Shown in pieces: positions 52,241-61,374 of a stretch of DNA of 64,000 nucleotides. Both the position numbers and the translations under genes were made by a program. The stretch lies in NCBI GenBank assembly GCA_002372135.1, contig DFIN01000033.1, positions 58,077 through 122,076 of the forward strand, in the 5' to 3' direction. Below the pieces are notes generated by a model, which saw only the letters and a program-made list of their open reading frames with translations, did no database searches and was not told the DNA's origin. This DNA is from Bacteroidales bacterium UBA3696. GTDB lineage: Bacteria; Bacteroidota; Bacteroidia; Bacteroidales; Paludibacteraceae. Position 1 is the first letter of the stretch; each line of letters starts with the position of its first letter.

Positions 52241-54544
52241 ATGATTTTGGATATTGATATGTTGAGAAGCTTTTATGCTTCCTATTCGGATACGGTAAAG
52301 GCTGCCAAGAATGTGATGAAGAGACCAATGACCTATGCAGAAAAGGTTCTTTATGCTCATATTTATGATTCTGAAGATTTGAAGCCTTTTAAGCGTGGTG
52401 AATCTTATGTCAATTTTCGTCCTAATCGTGTGGCTATGCAAGATGCAACTGCTCAAATGGCTTTGCTTCAGTTTATGAATGCTGGTAAAGACAAAGTTGC
52501 CGTTCCTGCAAGTGTTCACTGCGACCACTTAATTCGTGCTGATGTAGGTGCAGACAAAGATCTCCCTTTAGCATGTCAAACAAACAAAGAGGTATACGAT
52601 TTTCTAAAGTCAGTATCTCAAAAGTATCATATCGGTTTTTGGGCTCCTGGTGCAGGTATCATTCATCAGGTAATATTGGAAAATTATGCTTTCCCTGGTG
52701 GTATGATGGTTGGTACAGATTCTCATACACCTAATGCAGGTGGTTTAGGTATGGTTGCTGTTGGTGTTGGTGGTGCTGATGCTGTAGATGTGCTTACTGG
52801 ACAGCCTTGGGAACTTAAAATGCCTCGTTTAATAGGTGTACATCTTACAGGTCATCTTTCTGGATGGGCAAGTCCAAAAGATGTAATTTTAAAAATTTTG
52901 GGTATTCTTACAGTTAAGGGTGGTACTAATGCTATTCTTGAATATTATGGTGATGGATTGAAGGATCTTTCTACTACAGGTAAGGCTAGCATTTGTAATA
53001 TGGGAGCAGAGCTTGGAGCAACCTGCTCTTTGTTTCCTTTTGACGAGAATGCTGATGAATATTTACGTAAAACAGGACGTGAAGAAATTGCTATACTTGC
53101 TCAGCAGAATGCAGCAGAGTTACGTGCAGATGATGAAGTTTATGAACATCCAGAGTTATTCTATGATCAAATTGTAGAAATCGATTTGAGTAAAATTGAA
53201 CCTCATCTCAATGGTCCTTTTACTCCAGATGCAGCTACACCAATTAGTCATATGAAGGCCAAGGGACCTGCTAATGATTATCCAATGACAGTGGAAGTAG
53301 GTCTTATCGGTAGCTGTACGAATTCAAGTTACCAAGATTTGGCTCGAGCAGCTTCTATAGCTCGACAAGCTTATGAGAAGAATATTCCTGTAAAAGGTCA
53401 ATTAATCATTAACCCTGGATCTGAACAGATACGATATACTGCAGAAAGGGATGGAATTCTTGATGATTTCAAACGTATAGGTGCGCTTATTATGACTAAT
53501 GCATGTGGTCCATGTATTGGTCAGTGGAAGCGTCATACAGATGATAATACTCGTAAGAATGCTATTGTTACATCTTTTAATCGTAACTTTAGACGTCGTG
53601 CTGATCAGAATCCTAATACTTATGCTTTTATTGGTGGTCCTGAAATGACAACCGCTTTAGCTATTGCTGGTCGTTTGGACTTTAATCCTGCTACAGATAC
53701 ACTGTTGGATAGAGATGGTAATCCTGTATTGCTGGATGAACCCCAAGGTTTTGCATTCCCGCCTAAAGGATTTGAATGTGCTTCTGATGAAAATGTAAAG
53801 GGTGTTGAAGCTTTAGAAAAATATTCTCTCTTTATAGCTCCTTCTGAAGGTCATAAAGATATTGATGTGGTAATTTCTCCTGATAGTAATCGCTTACAGC
53901 GGTTAGTTCCATTTGAGCCTTGGGATGGCAATGATTTTGAGAATATGCCAGTGTTAATCAAAACAAAAGGAAAGTGTACAACTGACCATATTTCAATGGC
54001 AGGTCCTTGGTTGAAGTTTAGAGGGCATCTTCAGAATATTTCAGATAATTTGCTGATGGGTGCTGTAAATGCTTTCAATGGAGAAAATAATAAGGTTAAA
54101 AATCAGTTGAATGGTAATTACGAAGAGGTTTCTTCTTCAGCTAAGGCTTATAAAGCCCAGCATGTATCTTCAATTGTTGTGGCAGAAGATAACTATGGTG
54201 AAGGTTCAAGCCGTGAGCATGCAGCAATGGAACCAAGATTCCTTAATGTAAAGGTGGTCTTGGCAAAAAGCTTTGCTAGAATCCATGAAACAAACCTTAA
54301 AAAACAAGGTATGTTGGCGTTGACATTTGTTAACAAAAATGATTATGATAAGGTTCAGGAAGATGATAGAGTCTCTGTGACCGGTTTGAATAATATTGCC
54401 CCTGGTCGTAATGTTCAAATTACATTGAAGCATAAAGATGGAAGTGTAGAACAGTTTGATGCTGCTCATACTTACAATGATACCCAAATAGAATGGTTTA
54501 AGGCTGGATCGGCTTTGAATTATGCAAAAATGAAAGGAATTTAA
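52241..54544 (+). CDS. acnA: Aconitate hydratase
   Basis: 767 residues, mitochondrial-type aconitase layout. Iron-sulfur ligands are GSCTNSS and [10 protein letters not shown]; substrate motifs [21 protein letters not shown], and the late swivelling domain with [12 protein letters not shown] and [17 protein letters not shown] are intact. It isomerises citrate to isocitrate. The -7 box TATATTTG lies at 52194-52201. The citrate synthase gene follows after 3 nt, so the two are one unit; the isocitrate dehydrogenase gene often found with them in Bacteroides-type genomes is not between or beside them here. The symbol acnA is used by family similarity. Confidence 0.95.
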   Translation: MILDIDMLRSFYASYSDTVKAAKNVMKRPMTYAEKVLYAHIYDSEDLKPFKRGESYVNFRPNRVAMQDATAQMALLQFMNAGKDKVAVPASVHCDHLIRADVGADKDLPLACQTNKEVYDFLKSVSQKYHIGFWAPGAGIIHQVILENYAFPGGMMVGTDSHTPNAGGLGMVAVGVGGADAVDVLTGQPWELKMPRLIGVHLTGHLSGWASPKDVILKILGILTVKGGTNAILEYYGDGLKDLSTTGKASICNMGAELGATCSLFPFDENADEYLRKTGREEIAILAQQNAAELRADDEVYEHPELFYDQIVEIDLSKIEPHLNGPFTPDAATPISHMKAKGPANDYPMTVEVGLIGSCTNSSYQDLARAASIARQAYEKNIPVKGQLIINPGSEQIRYTAERDGILDDFKRIGALIMTNACGPCIGQWKRHTDDNTRKNAIVTSFNRNFRRRADQNPNTYAFIGGPEMTTALAIAGRLDFNPATDTLLDRDGNPVLLDEPQGFAFPPKGFECASDENVKGVEALEKYSLFIAPSEGHKDIDVVISPDSNRLQRLVPFEPWDGNDFENMPVLIKTKGKCTTDHISMAGPWLKFRGHLQNISDNLLMGAVNAFNGENNKVKNQLNGNYEEVSSSAKAYKAQHVSSIVVAEDNYGEGSSREHAAMEPRFLNVKVVLAKSFARIHETNLKKQGMLALTFVNKNDYDKVQEDDRVSVTGLNNIAPGRNVQITLKHKDGSVEQFDAAHTYNDTQIEWFKAGSALNYAKMKGI

Positions 54545-54547
54545 ATA

Positions 54548-55894
54548 ATGAAGAAAGAATATCTAATCTATAAATTATCTGATGAAGTAAAGAATTCTTG
54601 CAAAATTGATACCGAACTCTTTTCTAAGTATGGTGTAAAGCGAGGTCTTCGTAATGACGACGGAAGTGGTGTACTTGTTGGTTTGACGAATATAGGTAAT
54701 GTTGTTGGTTATGATCGTGCTGAAGATGGAAAGTTAACACCATGTCCTGGAAAACTCTATTATCGTGGCTATGAGCTTGATGATTTAGTAGCTCCACTGC
54801 TCAAAGAAAAAAGGTTTGGTTTTGAGGAGATTGCATATCTTTTGCTTTCAGGAAAACTTCCTGACAAAGAGGAATTGTCGGCTTTTAGTGAACTTCTCAA
54901 CGATAATATGCCTTTGGATCATCGTACAATCGTGCATATCATAGATTTGGAAGGCAATAATATCATGAATATATTGGCGCGATGTGTCTTGGAAATGTAT
55001 ACTTTTGACCCAAATCCAGATGATATTAGTAGAGATAATTTGATGCGTCAGAGTATTGAGTTGATTGCAAAATTTCCAACGATAGTTGCATATGCGTATA
55101 ATATCTATCGCCATGGTGTGCAGGGTAGAAGTTTGCACATTCGTCACCCTCGTGAGAATTTGAGTATTGCAGAAAATTTCCTTTTTATGCTGAAGCATAA
55201 TCATTATACAGAACTCGACGCACGTATGCTTGATTTGCTTTTGATTATTCAGGCCGAGCATGGCGGTGGTAATAACTCTACTTTCACCGTTCGTGTTACA
55301 AGTAGTACTCGAACTGATACATATTCAAGTATTGCTGCAGGTATTGGTTCTTTAAAGGGACCTTTACATGGAGGAGCTAACATTAAGGTAATTAATATGT
55401 TTCATCACTTAAAAGAGCAGATCAAGGATTGGAATAACTTAGATGAAATAGATACCTATTTAAATCGTATGCTTAATAAAGAAGCTTATGATAAAACTGG
55501 CTTGATTTATGGAATTGGTCATGCCGTGTATACAATGAGCGACCCTCGTGCTGTTGAACTTAAGAAATTGGCTGGCGAACTTGCTAAAGAAAAGGGGAGA
55601 GTGGAGGAATACGAATTTTTGAAGCTTATAGAGCAAGAGGGTATTAAATGTTTGACAAAATTCCGTCAGGGTAATAAGCCTGTTTGTGCAAATTTGGATT
55701 TCTATAGTGGTTTCATATATGAAATGATCGGTCTTCCTCAAGAAATTTATACTCCAATTTTTGCAATGGCTCGTATTGTAGGCTGGACAGCGCATCGTAT
55801 CGAGGAACTGAATTTTGCAGGTAGAAGAATTATTCGTCCTGCATATAAGAACGTTCTTGACGAAAAAGAATATCTTCCAATTTCCAAACGATAA
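54548..55894 (+). CDS. gltA: Citrate synthase
   Basis: 448 residues. Catalytic residues fit GPLHGGANIKV (His), YGIGHAVYTMSDPRA (His) and NLDFYSGFIYEMIG (Asp). The N-terminus is longer than in many bacterial enzymes (KKEYLIYKLSDEVKN...), a form seen in Bacteroidota. It condenses oxaloacetate and acetyl-CoA; with the aconitase gene it feeds the oxidative branch toward 2-oxoglutarate for glutamate synthesis. It starts 3 nt after the aconitase gene and ends at a terminator. Confidence 0.94.
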   Translation: MKKEYLIYKLSDEVKNSCKIDTELFSKYGVKRGLRNDDGSGVLVGLTNIGNVVGYDRAEDGKLTPCPGKLYYRGYELDDLVAPLLKEKRFGFEEIAYLLLSGKLPDKEELSAFSELLNDNMPLDHRTIVHIIDLEGNNIMNILARCVLEMYTFDPNPDDISRDNLMRQSIELIAKFPTIVAYAYNIYRHGVQGRSLHIRHPRENLSIAENFLFMLKHNHYTELDARMLDLLLIIQAEHGGGNNSTFTVRVTSSTRTDTYSSIAAGIGSLKGPLHGGANIKVINMFHHLKEQIKDWNNLDEIDTYLNRMLNKEAYDKTGLIYGIGHAVYTMSDPRAVELKKLAGELAKEKGRVEEYEFLKLIEQEGIKCLTKFRQGNKPVCANLDFYSGFIYEMIGLPQEIYTPIFAMARIVGWTAHRIEELNFAGRRIIRPAYKNVLDEKEYLPISKR

Positions 55895-55928
55895 TTATAC
55901 TTGTCAAGTAATTATAGTATATTTAAAA

Positions 55929-55975
55929 AAAAAGTTAGAAGTAAATCGATATGGTATTTATCTTCTAACTTTTTT
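55929..55975 (+). terminator. Terminator after the citrate synthase gene
   Basis: AAAAAGTTAGAAG (55929-55941) pairs with CTTCTAACTTTTT (55962-55974) around a loop that can pair further (TAAAT/ATTTA). Its T run overlaps the -33 TTTG of the sulfatase promoter. Confidence 0.8.
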
Positions 55976-56003
55976 GCGTTTTGTGAGAAATAAAGTATCT
56001 TTG
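55973..56003 (+). promoter_or_regulatory. sigma-ABfr promoter for the sulfatase gene
   Basis: TTTG (55973-55976), 19-nt spacer, TATCTTTG (55996-56003), 17 nt before the ATG at 56021. Confidence 0.78.
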
Positions 56004-56020
56004 TAAAAAAAATAAAAACT

Positions 56021-57454
56021 ATGAATACTAAACTTTATTTTGGTAGCTTGATTGCTACATTGCTAATACCTTCAGAATCCAAAGCACAGATAAGTAAGGC
56101 AACTCCAGATCATCCAAACATAATCTTTATTTTGGCTGATGATATGGGCTATGGTGATTTACATTGCTATGGTAATCAATATATTAAGACACCCAACATA
56201 GATCGATTAGCTGAAAGTGGTACACGCTTTGAACAAGCTTATGCTGGTAGTGGAATCTCTTCTCCATCAAGATGTTCTTTGATGACTGGGAAAAATACAG
56301 GAAATACGAGGATTCGTGATAATCAATGTCCTGTAGGTGGAAAAATAGGAATAAAAATTAATCCTAAGGGAGATACTACTTATATTCATCGTGCTAATTT
56401 ATTACCTGAGGATACAACAATAGCAACCGTTCTTCAAACTGCTGGATATCGTACATGCTTGGTTAATAAATGGCATTTAGATGGTTATGATCCGATGGCT
56501 GCTCCAAACCATAGAGGATTTGATGAGTTTTACGGATGGACAATTAGTACACCGCATAGCAACGGCCCGTATTATTATTATCCATATTATCGTTTCCATG
56601 GAGACTCTTTGATAAACATTAAAGAAAATGAACATGATGCCCATGTACGTCATAATACAGAGATCTCTACTGATGATGCAATTGCTTTTATACATCGAGA
56701 AAAAAATCATCCTTTTTTCTTGTATTTAGCTTATGATGCACCTCATGAGCCTTATCATATTGATGATACTTCATGGTATGATGAAAAAGGTGAATGGAGT
56801 ATGAATACAAAACGATATGCAGCTTTGGTAAGCCACATGGATTATAATATTGGTCGTGTCTTGGGTACTTTAGATGCTTTAGGGCTTAGGGAAAATACTC
56901 TGGTTGTTTTTGCAAGTGATAATGGTGCTGCTGTTATGGCTCCAATCCAGGATTTGAATAGTGGCGCTGGTTTAAAGGGACATAAGGGACAACTTTATGA
57001 GGGAGGTATAAAGGTTCCTGTAATCGTTAATCAACCAGGTAAAGTACCTGTTCAAAAATTGAATAATATTATTTATTTCCCTGATTTTATGCCTACTTTT
57101 GCAAAAATTACAGGATGTACGAAGAGTTTGCCTAAAAATATTAATGGTATGGATATTTCTCCATTATTTTATGGTGAGCAGATGGATACAGATAATCGTT
57201 ATTTATATTGGGAATTTCCAGGTAAACAGCGTGCAATACGTTTTGGTAAATGGAAGGCTGAAAGTATAGGAAAAAATAAGCCTTTAGAGCTTTATAATAT
57301 TGAAGACGATAAGTATGAGACTACCAATTTAGCAAATAAATATCCTAAATTATTAAAGCAATTGGACAAGCAAATGAAAAAGATGAGAACTCCTTCTGAA
57401 TATTGGCCTATTGAAGGAGAAAAAGGGTATAAAAATCTGTCTCTAAAGAATTAA
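56021..57454 (+). CDS. Exported sulfatase, Ser-type (S1 family)
   Basis: 477 residues with a signal peptide ending SESKAQ. Metal ligands begin with LADDMGYGDLHCYGN (paired Asp). The formylglycine motif is S80-S81-P82-S83-R84 followed by CSLMTGKN, so the converted residue would be Ser80, a Ser-type sulfatase needing a radical-SAM anSME rather than the Cys-type route. Later SHMDYNIGRV, VFASDNGA and KGHKGQLYEGGIKVP complete the active site. It removes sulfate esters, probably from host or dietary glycans, in the periplasm. No anSME, SusC/D or glycosidase gene is in the window. It is a single-gene unit with its own promoter and terminator. Confidence 0.93.
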   Translation: MNTKLYFGSLIATLLIPSESKAQISKATPDHPNIIFILADDMGYGDLHCYGNQYIKTPNIDRLAESGTRFEQAYAGSGISSPSRCSLMTGKNTGNTRIRDNQCPVGGKIGIKINPKGDTTYIHRANLLPEDTTIATVLQTAGYRTCLVNKWHLDGYDPMAAPNHRGFDEFYGWTISTPHSNGPYYYYPYYRFHGDSLINIKENEHDAHVRHNTEISTDDAIAFIHREKNHPFFLYLAYDAPHEPYHIDDTSWYDEKGEWSMNTKRYAALVSHMDYNIGRVLGTLDALGLRENTLVVFASDNGAAVMAPIQDLNSGAGLKGHKGQLYEGGIKVPVIVNQPGKVPVQKLNNIIYFPDFMPTFAKITGCTKSLPKNINGMDISPLFYGEQMDTDNRYLYWEFPGKQRAIRFGKWKAESIGKNKPLELYNIEDDKYETTNLANKYPKLLKQLDKQMKKMRTPSEYWPIEGEKGYKNLSLKN

Positions 57455-57478
57455 TAAACAAAGAGGTCTATTTCAAGA

Positions 57479-57516
57479 AACCTGATATTGAATTTACATG
57501 CAATATCAGGTTTTTT
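57479..57516 (+). terminator. Terminator after the sulfatase gene
   Basis: AACCTGATATTG (57479-57490) / CAATATCAGGTT (57501-57512), 10-nt loop, T run to 57516. Confidence 0.88.
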
Positions 57517-57523
57517 GATTTGA

Positions 57524-57724
57524 TTATTTTAATTTTCGGGTGACAATATATTTGATTAAGAATAGTAAGATAGTAATAATAATGATAACGATAAACTCTA
57601 TAATTGTTTTAAGCAAAGAACTCTGAATGGTGAGGATATCATCCAAAATATTCATGGTGATGATTGCTAATACTATAATAGAGATATTCCATATTCCAAA
57701 ATTTTTTCTTTCAGATGCTTTCAT
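57524..57724 (-). CDS. Small two-helix membrane protein
   Basis: 66 residues: basic N-terminus (KASERKNF), two hydrophobic helices (about 11-32 and 38-60) and a basic end (TRKLK). No family recognised. It starts one base after the hemW stop on the same strand, so it is probably co-transcribed with hemW; it ends next to the sulfatase terminator. Tight placement and membrane-like composition support a real gene, but its length makes this less than certain. Confidence 0.6.
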   Translation of the reverse strand: MKASERKNFGIWNISIIVLAIITMNILDDILTIQSSLLKTIIEFIVIIIITILLFLIKYIVTRKLK

Positions 57725-57725
57725 A

Positions 57726-58886
57726 TTATTTTATATTTGATATAAATATCAAATCGCTCATGATTGAGTCGCTGATATATAATCCTTTTCTAGTAAGAGA
57801 CAATTTATTATCTTCGATTTTCATTTCATGAAGATTAATGTACTTTTGAGCTTCTTGAGTAAGATATAAGAACAGTTCTTCTCCATATTCATCCTTCAAT
57901 TTTGTAAGATTAATGCCCTCGCGAGTTCTAAGTGCTGTTGTTATTAAGTCATTATACCTTGTGGTAGCATCTAAATACTCACTCTCTGAAGGAAGTTTGT
58001 TGTCGTGAATGGATTGAATGTACTGATGGATGTTATCGACATTCCAACTTCTGTAATCTTTGCTGTATGAATGGGCAGCTGCTCCTATACCAATATAAGG
58101 AATAGCATTCCAATAAGAAGAATTATGTTGACTTCTAAATCCAGGGCGTGCAAAGTTACTGATTTCATAATGTTCATAGCCGGCTTGTGTTAATAAGTCT
58201 ATGAGTTTCTTATACATCGCAAGACTTGTTTCTTCATCAATCTCTTCTATTTCACCCTTTTCTAACATGCGATATAGTGGTGTACCTTCTTCATACATAA
58301 GACTATAAGCTGATATATGCTTGGGTTCGAGTGAAACAGCTGTTTTAATATCTTCCTCCCATTCTGTAAGTGTCTCACCTGGAAAGCCAAACATTAAGTC
58401 TATGCTTATATTGTCAAAACCTGCAGACTTTAGTCTGTCAACTGCAAGTTTTACTTCATTAGCATTGTGGCGTCGATGAAGAAATTTCAGTCTTGCAGGG
58501 TCGAAAGTTTGTGCACCCATACTAACACGATTTACTCCTAGATAAGCAATAAAATTTGCAAAATCTTCAGTGATATCATCGGGATTACATTCAAAAGTTA
58601 TTTCGCAATTCTTCCTGATGATAGATCCATTACAATTCCAAATACTGTTTATAGAAGAAAAAATCTGCTGTAATTGCTCTTTTGATAATTGTGAAGGTGT
58701 TCCACCTCCGAAATAAATTGTCGAAATTTCAATAGGGCGTTTATCTATATTCTGCTTTCTAAGTTCCATTTCTCGACAAATTGCATCAGTGTATTTTTGT
58801 TTCAATTGTGAAAGTGTAGTACTATAAAATCCACAGTAAATACATCGACTAGCGCAAAATGGAATGTGTATATAAAGACCTGTCAT
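57726..58886 (-). CDS. hemW: HemW-like radical SAM protein (heme chaperone family)
   Basis: 386 residues. The radical SAM cluster motif is C11-x3-C15-x2-C18 (FCASRCIYCGFY), followed by IYFGGGTPSQL, GVNRVSMGAQTFDPARL and ISIDLMFGFPGET, and the ISAYSLMYEEGTPL and YEISNFARPGFRSQHN segments of HemW. Once called coproporphyrinogen oxidase-like, HemW proteins bind and transfer heme; they are not true HemN, whose extra Cys after the CxxxCxxC is missing here (it reads CGFY). The ATG is only 5 nt after a -7 box on the minus strand, suggesting a nearly leaderless mRNA. Confidence 0.93.
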   Translation of the reverse strand: MTGLYIHIPFCASRCIYCGFYSTTLSQLKQKYTDAICREMELRKQNIDKRPIEISTIYFGGGTPSQLSKEQLQQIFSSINSIWNCNGSIIRKNCEITFECNPDDITEDFANFIAYLGVNRVSMGAQTFDPARLKFLHRRHNANEVKLAVDRLKSAGFDNISIDLMFGFPGETLTEWEEDIKTAVSLEPKHISAYSLMYEEGTPLYRMLEKGEIEEIDEETSLAMYKKLIDLLTQAGYEHYEISNFARPGFRSQHNSSYWNAIPYIGIGAAAHSYSKDYRSWNVDNIHQYIQSIHDNKLPSESEYLDATTRYNDLITTALRTREGINLTKLKDEYGEELFLYLTQEAQKYINLHEMKIEDNKLSLTRKGLYISDSIMSDLIFISNIK

Positions 58887-58890
58887 TTTG

Positions 58891-58898
58891 CAAAAGTA
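58891..58898 (-). promoter_or_regulatory. -7 box immediately before hemW
   Basis: On the minus strand TACTTTTG (58898-58891) ends 5 nt before the A of the ATG (58886). No well-spaced -33 box. Confidence 0.5.
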
Positions 58899-59058
58899 CT
58901 AATAAGTATCAAAAAAATGACTTTTTTTCTGAATTTCTTTTGGATTCTAATAAAAAAATACTATCTTAGTCGAGTATTAATAAAAAGCATCTGCATCTGC
59001 AGAAATACCTTGAAAAGTACAGAAAACACTTAAATATTCAACTTTAAATCTATAAGTT

Positions 59059-61218
59059 ATGAGGGTATATCAAACTAACGAGATTAAAAATATTGCGCTT
59101 GTTGGCGCTTCGGGTAGTGGCAAGACGACTCTTGCCGAAAGTCTTATGTATGAAGCTGGCTTGATTAAGCGTCGTGGTTCCATTGATGCAAAAAATACAG
59201 CTAGTGATTATTTCCCAGTAGAGTTAGAGTATGGATATTCTGTATTCCCTACCGTTTTTCATGCTGAGTGGAATCATAAAAAATTAAATTTTATTGATTG
59301 TCCGGGTTCTGATGATTTTGTAAGTGGAGCTATAACATCACTGAATGTTACAGATTTGGCAGCGGTTGTAATTAATGGCCAGTATGGTCCAGAAGTGGGA
59401 ACACAGAATGCCTTTCGATATACTGATAAATTAAAAAAACCAGTTATTTTTTTAGTGAATCAGTTGGATTCTGAAAAATGCGATTTTGAAAATGTGCTGG
59501 CTCAAATGAAAGAAATATATGGTCAGAAATGTGTTCAGATTCAATATCCTTTGAATCCAGGGCCTGATTATAATAGTTTCATTGATGTTTTAGTTATGAA
59601 AAAGTATACATGGCTTCCTGAAGGTGGAAAACCTGTTATTGAAGATATCCCAGAGGAAGAAATGGAAAAAGCAATGGAACTTCATAGGACTCTTGTCGAA
59701 GCAGCAGCCGAAAACGACGAGGGATTAATGGAAAAATTCTTCGAAGAGGAGTCTCTTACGGAGGATGAACTTAGAACAGGAATCCGTGAGGGATTGATAA
59801 CTAGAAGTATATTTCCTGTTTTTTGTATTTGTGCAGGTAAAGATATGGGGGTGCAACGCTTAATGGAATTCTTAGGTAATGTTGTGCCTTTTGTTAGTGA
59901 TATGCCTAAAATATACAATACTAGGGGAGAAGAAGTTGCTCATGATAGCAATGGGCCTGAAAGTTTGTATTTCTTTAAGACTAGCATGGAGCCGCATATT
60001 GGTGAAATTAGTTATTTTAAGGTTATGAGTGGAAGGGTTAAGCCTGGTGATGACTTGACAAATGCAGATCGTGGTAGCAAGGAGCGTATCGGACAAATAT
60101 ATGCTTGTGCAGGTGCTATACGTATTCCTGTCGATGAAATGTACGCTGGTGATATTGGATGTACGGTAAAGTTGAAAGATGTAAAGACTGGTAATGCTCT
60201 TAATGGTAAAGACTGCGACTGGAAATATAATTTCATTAAATATCCGAATTCAAAATATGCGCGATCTATAAAGTCTAAGAACCCTCAGGATATGGAAAAA
60301 ATGATGGCAGCAATATTAAAGATGCGTCAAGAGGATCCAACTTGGGTTGTTGAAAATAGTAAGGAACTGAGACAGACGATTGTTCATGGTCAAGGTGAGT
60401 TTCATTTGCGTACCTTGAAATGGCGTTTGGAAAATAATGAGAAAATTATGGTGGAATATGGTGTTCCACGTATTCCTTATCGTGAGACTATTACAAAGTC
60501 TGCAAAAGCAGAGTATCGCCATAAAAAGCAGAGTGGAGGTGCTGGTCAGTTTGGTGAAGTTCATTTAATCGTTGAGCCATATGCTGAAGGTATGCCAGAC
60601 CCTGTAAGTTATAGGTTTGATGGACAGGAGTTTAAAATAAATATCAAGAATAAGCAAGAGATTGATTTAGACTGGGGTGGAAAACTAGTATTTATCAATA
60701 GTGTTGTTGGTGGTGCGATAGATGCACGTTTCATGCCTGCTATTTTGAAAGGTGTAATGGACTGTATGGAGCGTGGTCCGCTGACAGGAAGCTATGCGCG
60801 TGATGTTCGAGTTGTAGTCTATGATGGTAAGATGCATCCTGTTGATAGTAATGAACTTTCATTTATGTTGGCTGCCCGTCATGCATTCACTGATGCATTT
60901 AAGAATGCAGGTCCTAAAATACTTGAGCCAATATATGATATTGAAGTCTTTACCCCAGAAGATATAGTAGGTGATGTCATGAGCGATTTGCAAGGTCGTC
61001 GTGGAATGATAATGGGTATGGATAGTGAAGCCGGATATCAAAAGTTACAAGCGAAAGTACCTTTGGCTGAGCTTGATGATTATAGCATAGTTTTAAGTTC
61101 TATTACAGGAGGTCGTGCTTCATTTACGACAAAATTTGCAAGTTATGAATTGGTTCCTAATGATGTTCAGCAAAAATTAATTGCTGCACATGAGGCGGAA
61201 GAAAAAAGCGTTGAATAA
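59059..61218 (+). CDS. fusA2: EF-G paralogue (EF-G2) with degenerate GTPase motifs
   Basis: 719 residues with all five EF-G domains. The P-loop GASGSGKT (16-23) is kept, but the switch II motif is D80-C-P-G-S84-D-D-F instead of DTPGHVDF, so the catalytic His is Ser; the guanine-specificity motif is N134-Q-L-D137 instead of NKMD; and switch I lacks the RGITI sequence (here EYGYSVFP). Domains III-V look normal (KQSGGAGQFGEV, GGAIDARFMPAILKG, LQGRRGMIMGM). The Bacteroides thetaiotaomicron EF-G2 paralogue has been reported to lack GTPase activity and to support translation during carbon starvation and gut colonisation; this protein fits that group. It has its own terminator and precedes rprX/rprY and rpsF. 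Confidence 0.93.
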   Translation: MRVYQTNEIKNIALVGASGSGKTTLAESLMYEAGLIKRRGSIDAKNTASDYFPVELEYGYSVFPTVFHAEWNHKKLNFIDCPGSDDFVSGAITSLNVTDLAAVVINGQYGPEVGTQNAFRYTDKLKKPVIFLVNQLDSEKCDFENVLAQMKEIYGQKCVQIQYPLNPGPDYNSFIDVLVMKKYTWLPEGGKPVIEDIPEEEMEKAMELHRTLVEAAAENDEGLMEKFFEEESLTEDELRTGIREGLITRSIFPVFCICAGKDMGVQRLMEFLGNVVPFVSDMPKIYNTRGEEVAHDSNGPESLYFFKTSMEPHIGEISYFKVMSGRVKPGDDLTNADRGSKERIGQIYACAGAIRIPVDEMYAGDIGCTVKLKDVKTGNALNGKDCDWKYNFIKYPNSKYARSIKSKNPQDMEKMMAAILKMRQEDPTWVVENSKELRQTIVHGQGEFHLRTLKWRLENNEKIMVEYGVPRIPYRETITKSAKAEYRHKKQSGGAGQFGEVHLIVEPYAEGMPDPVSYRFDGQEFKINIKNKQEIDLDWGGKLVFINSVVGGAIDARFMPAILKGVMDCMERGPLTGSYARDVRVVVYDGKMHPVDSNELSFMLAARHAFTDAFKNAGPKILEPIYDIEVFTPEDIVGDVMSDLQGRRGMIMGMDSEAGYQKLQAKVPLAELDDYSIVLSSITGGRASFTTKFASYELVPNDVQQKLIAAHEAEEKSVE

Positions 61219-61231
61219 TCTATGAAATATT

Positions 61232-61263
61232 AAAAGAGCATTCTGAAAAGAATGCTCTTTTTG
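61232..61263 (+). terminator. Terminator after fusA2
   Basis: AAAAGAGCATTC (61232-61243) / GAATGCTCTTTT (61250-61261), 6-nt loop, T run. Confidence 0.88.
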
Positions 61264-61362
61264 TTAGTTATATATTTGTAATTAAAAAATCGATAAGGTG
61301 TTAAATTGTCTAAAATGACCGGAAATAATTAACGCTATTATGTTAATTTGTTAAGTATTTGC

Positions 61363-61370
61363 TATCTTTG
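61363..61370 (+). promoter_or_regulatory. -7 box immediately before rprX
   Basis: TATCTTTG ends 5 nt before the ATG at 61375, so the mRNA would be nearly leaderless; this also rules out the earlier in-frame start. The nearest TTTG (61347-61350) is only 12 nt upstream. Confidence 0.55.
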
Positions 61371-61374
61371 CAAT

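Noticed and set aside
57726..58886. Oxygen-independent coproporphyrinogen oxidase (hemN)
   Set aside because: The cluster motif reads CASRCIYCGFY without the extra Cys of HemN, and the length (386) fits HemW.
58980..59010. GCATCTGCATCTGCAG direct repeat upstream of fusA2
   Set aside because: Only two 6-nt units; too short to distinguish from chance.
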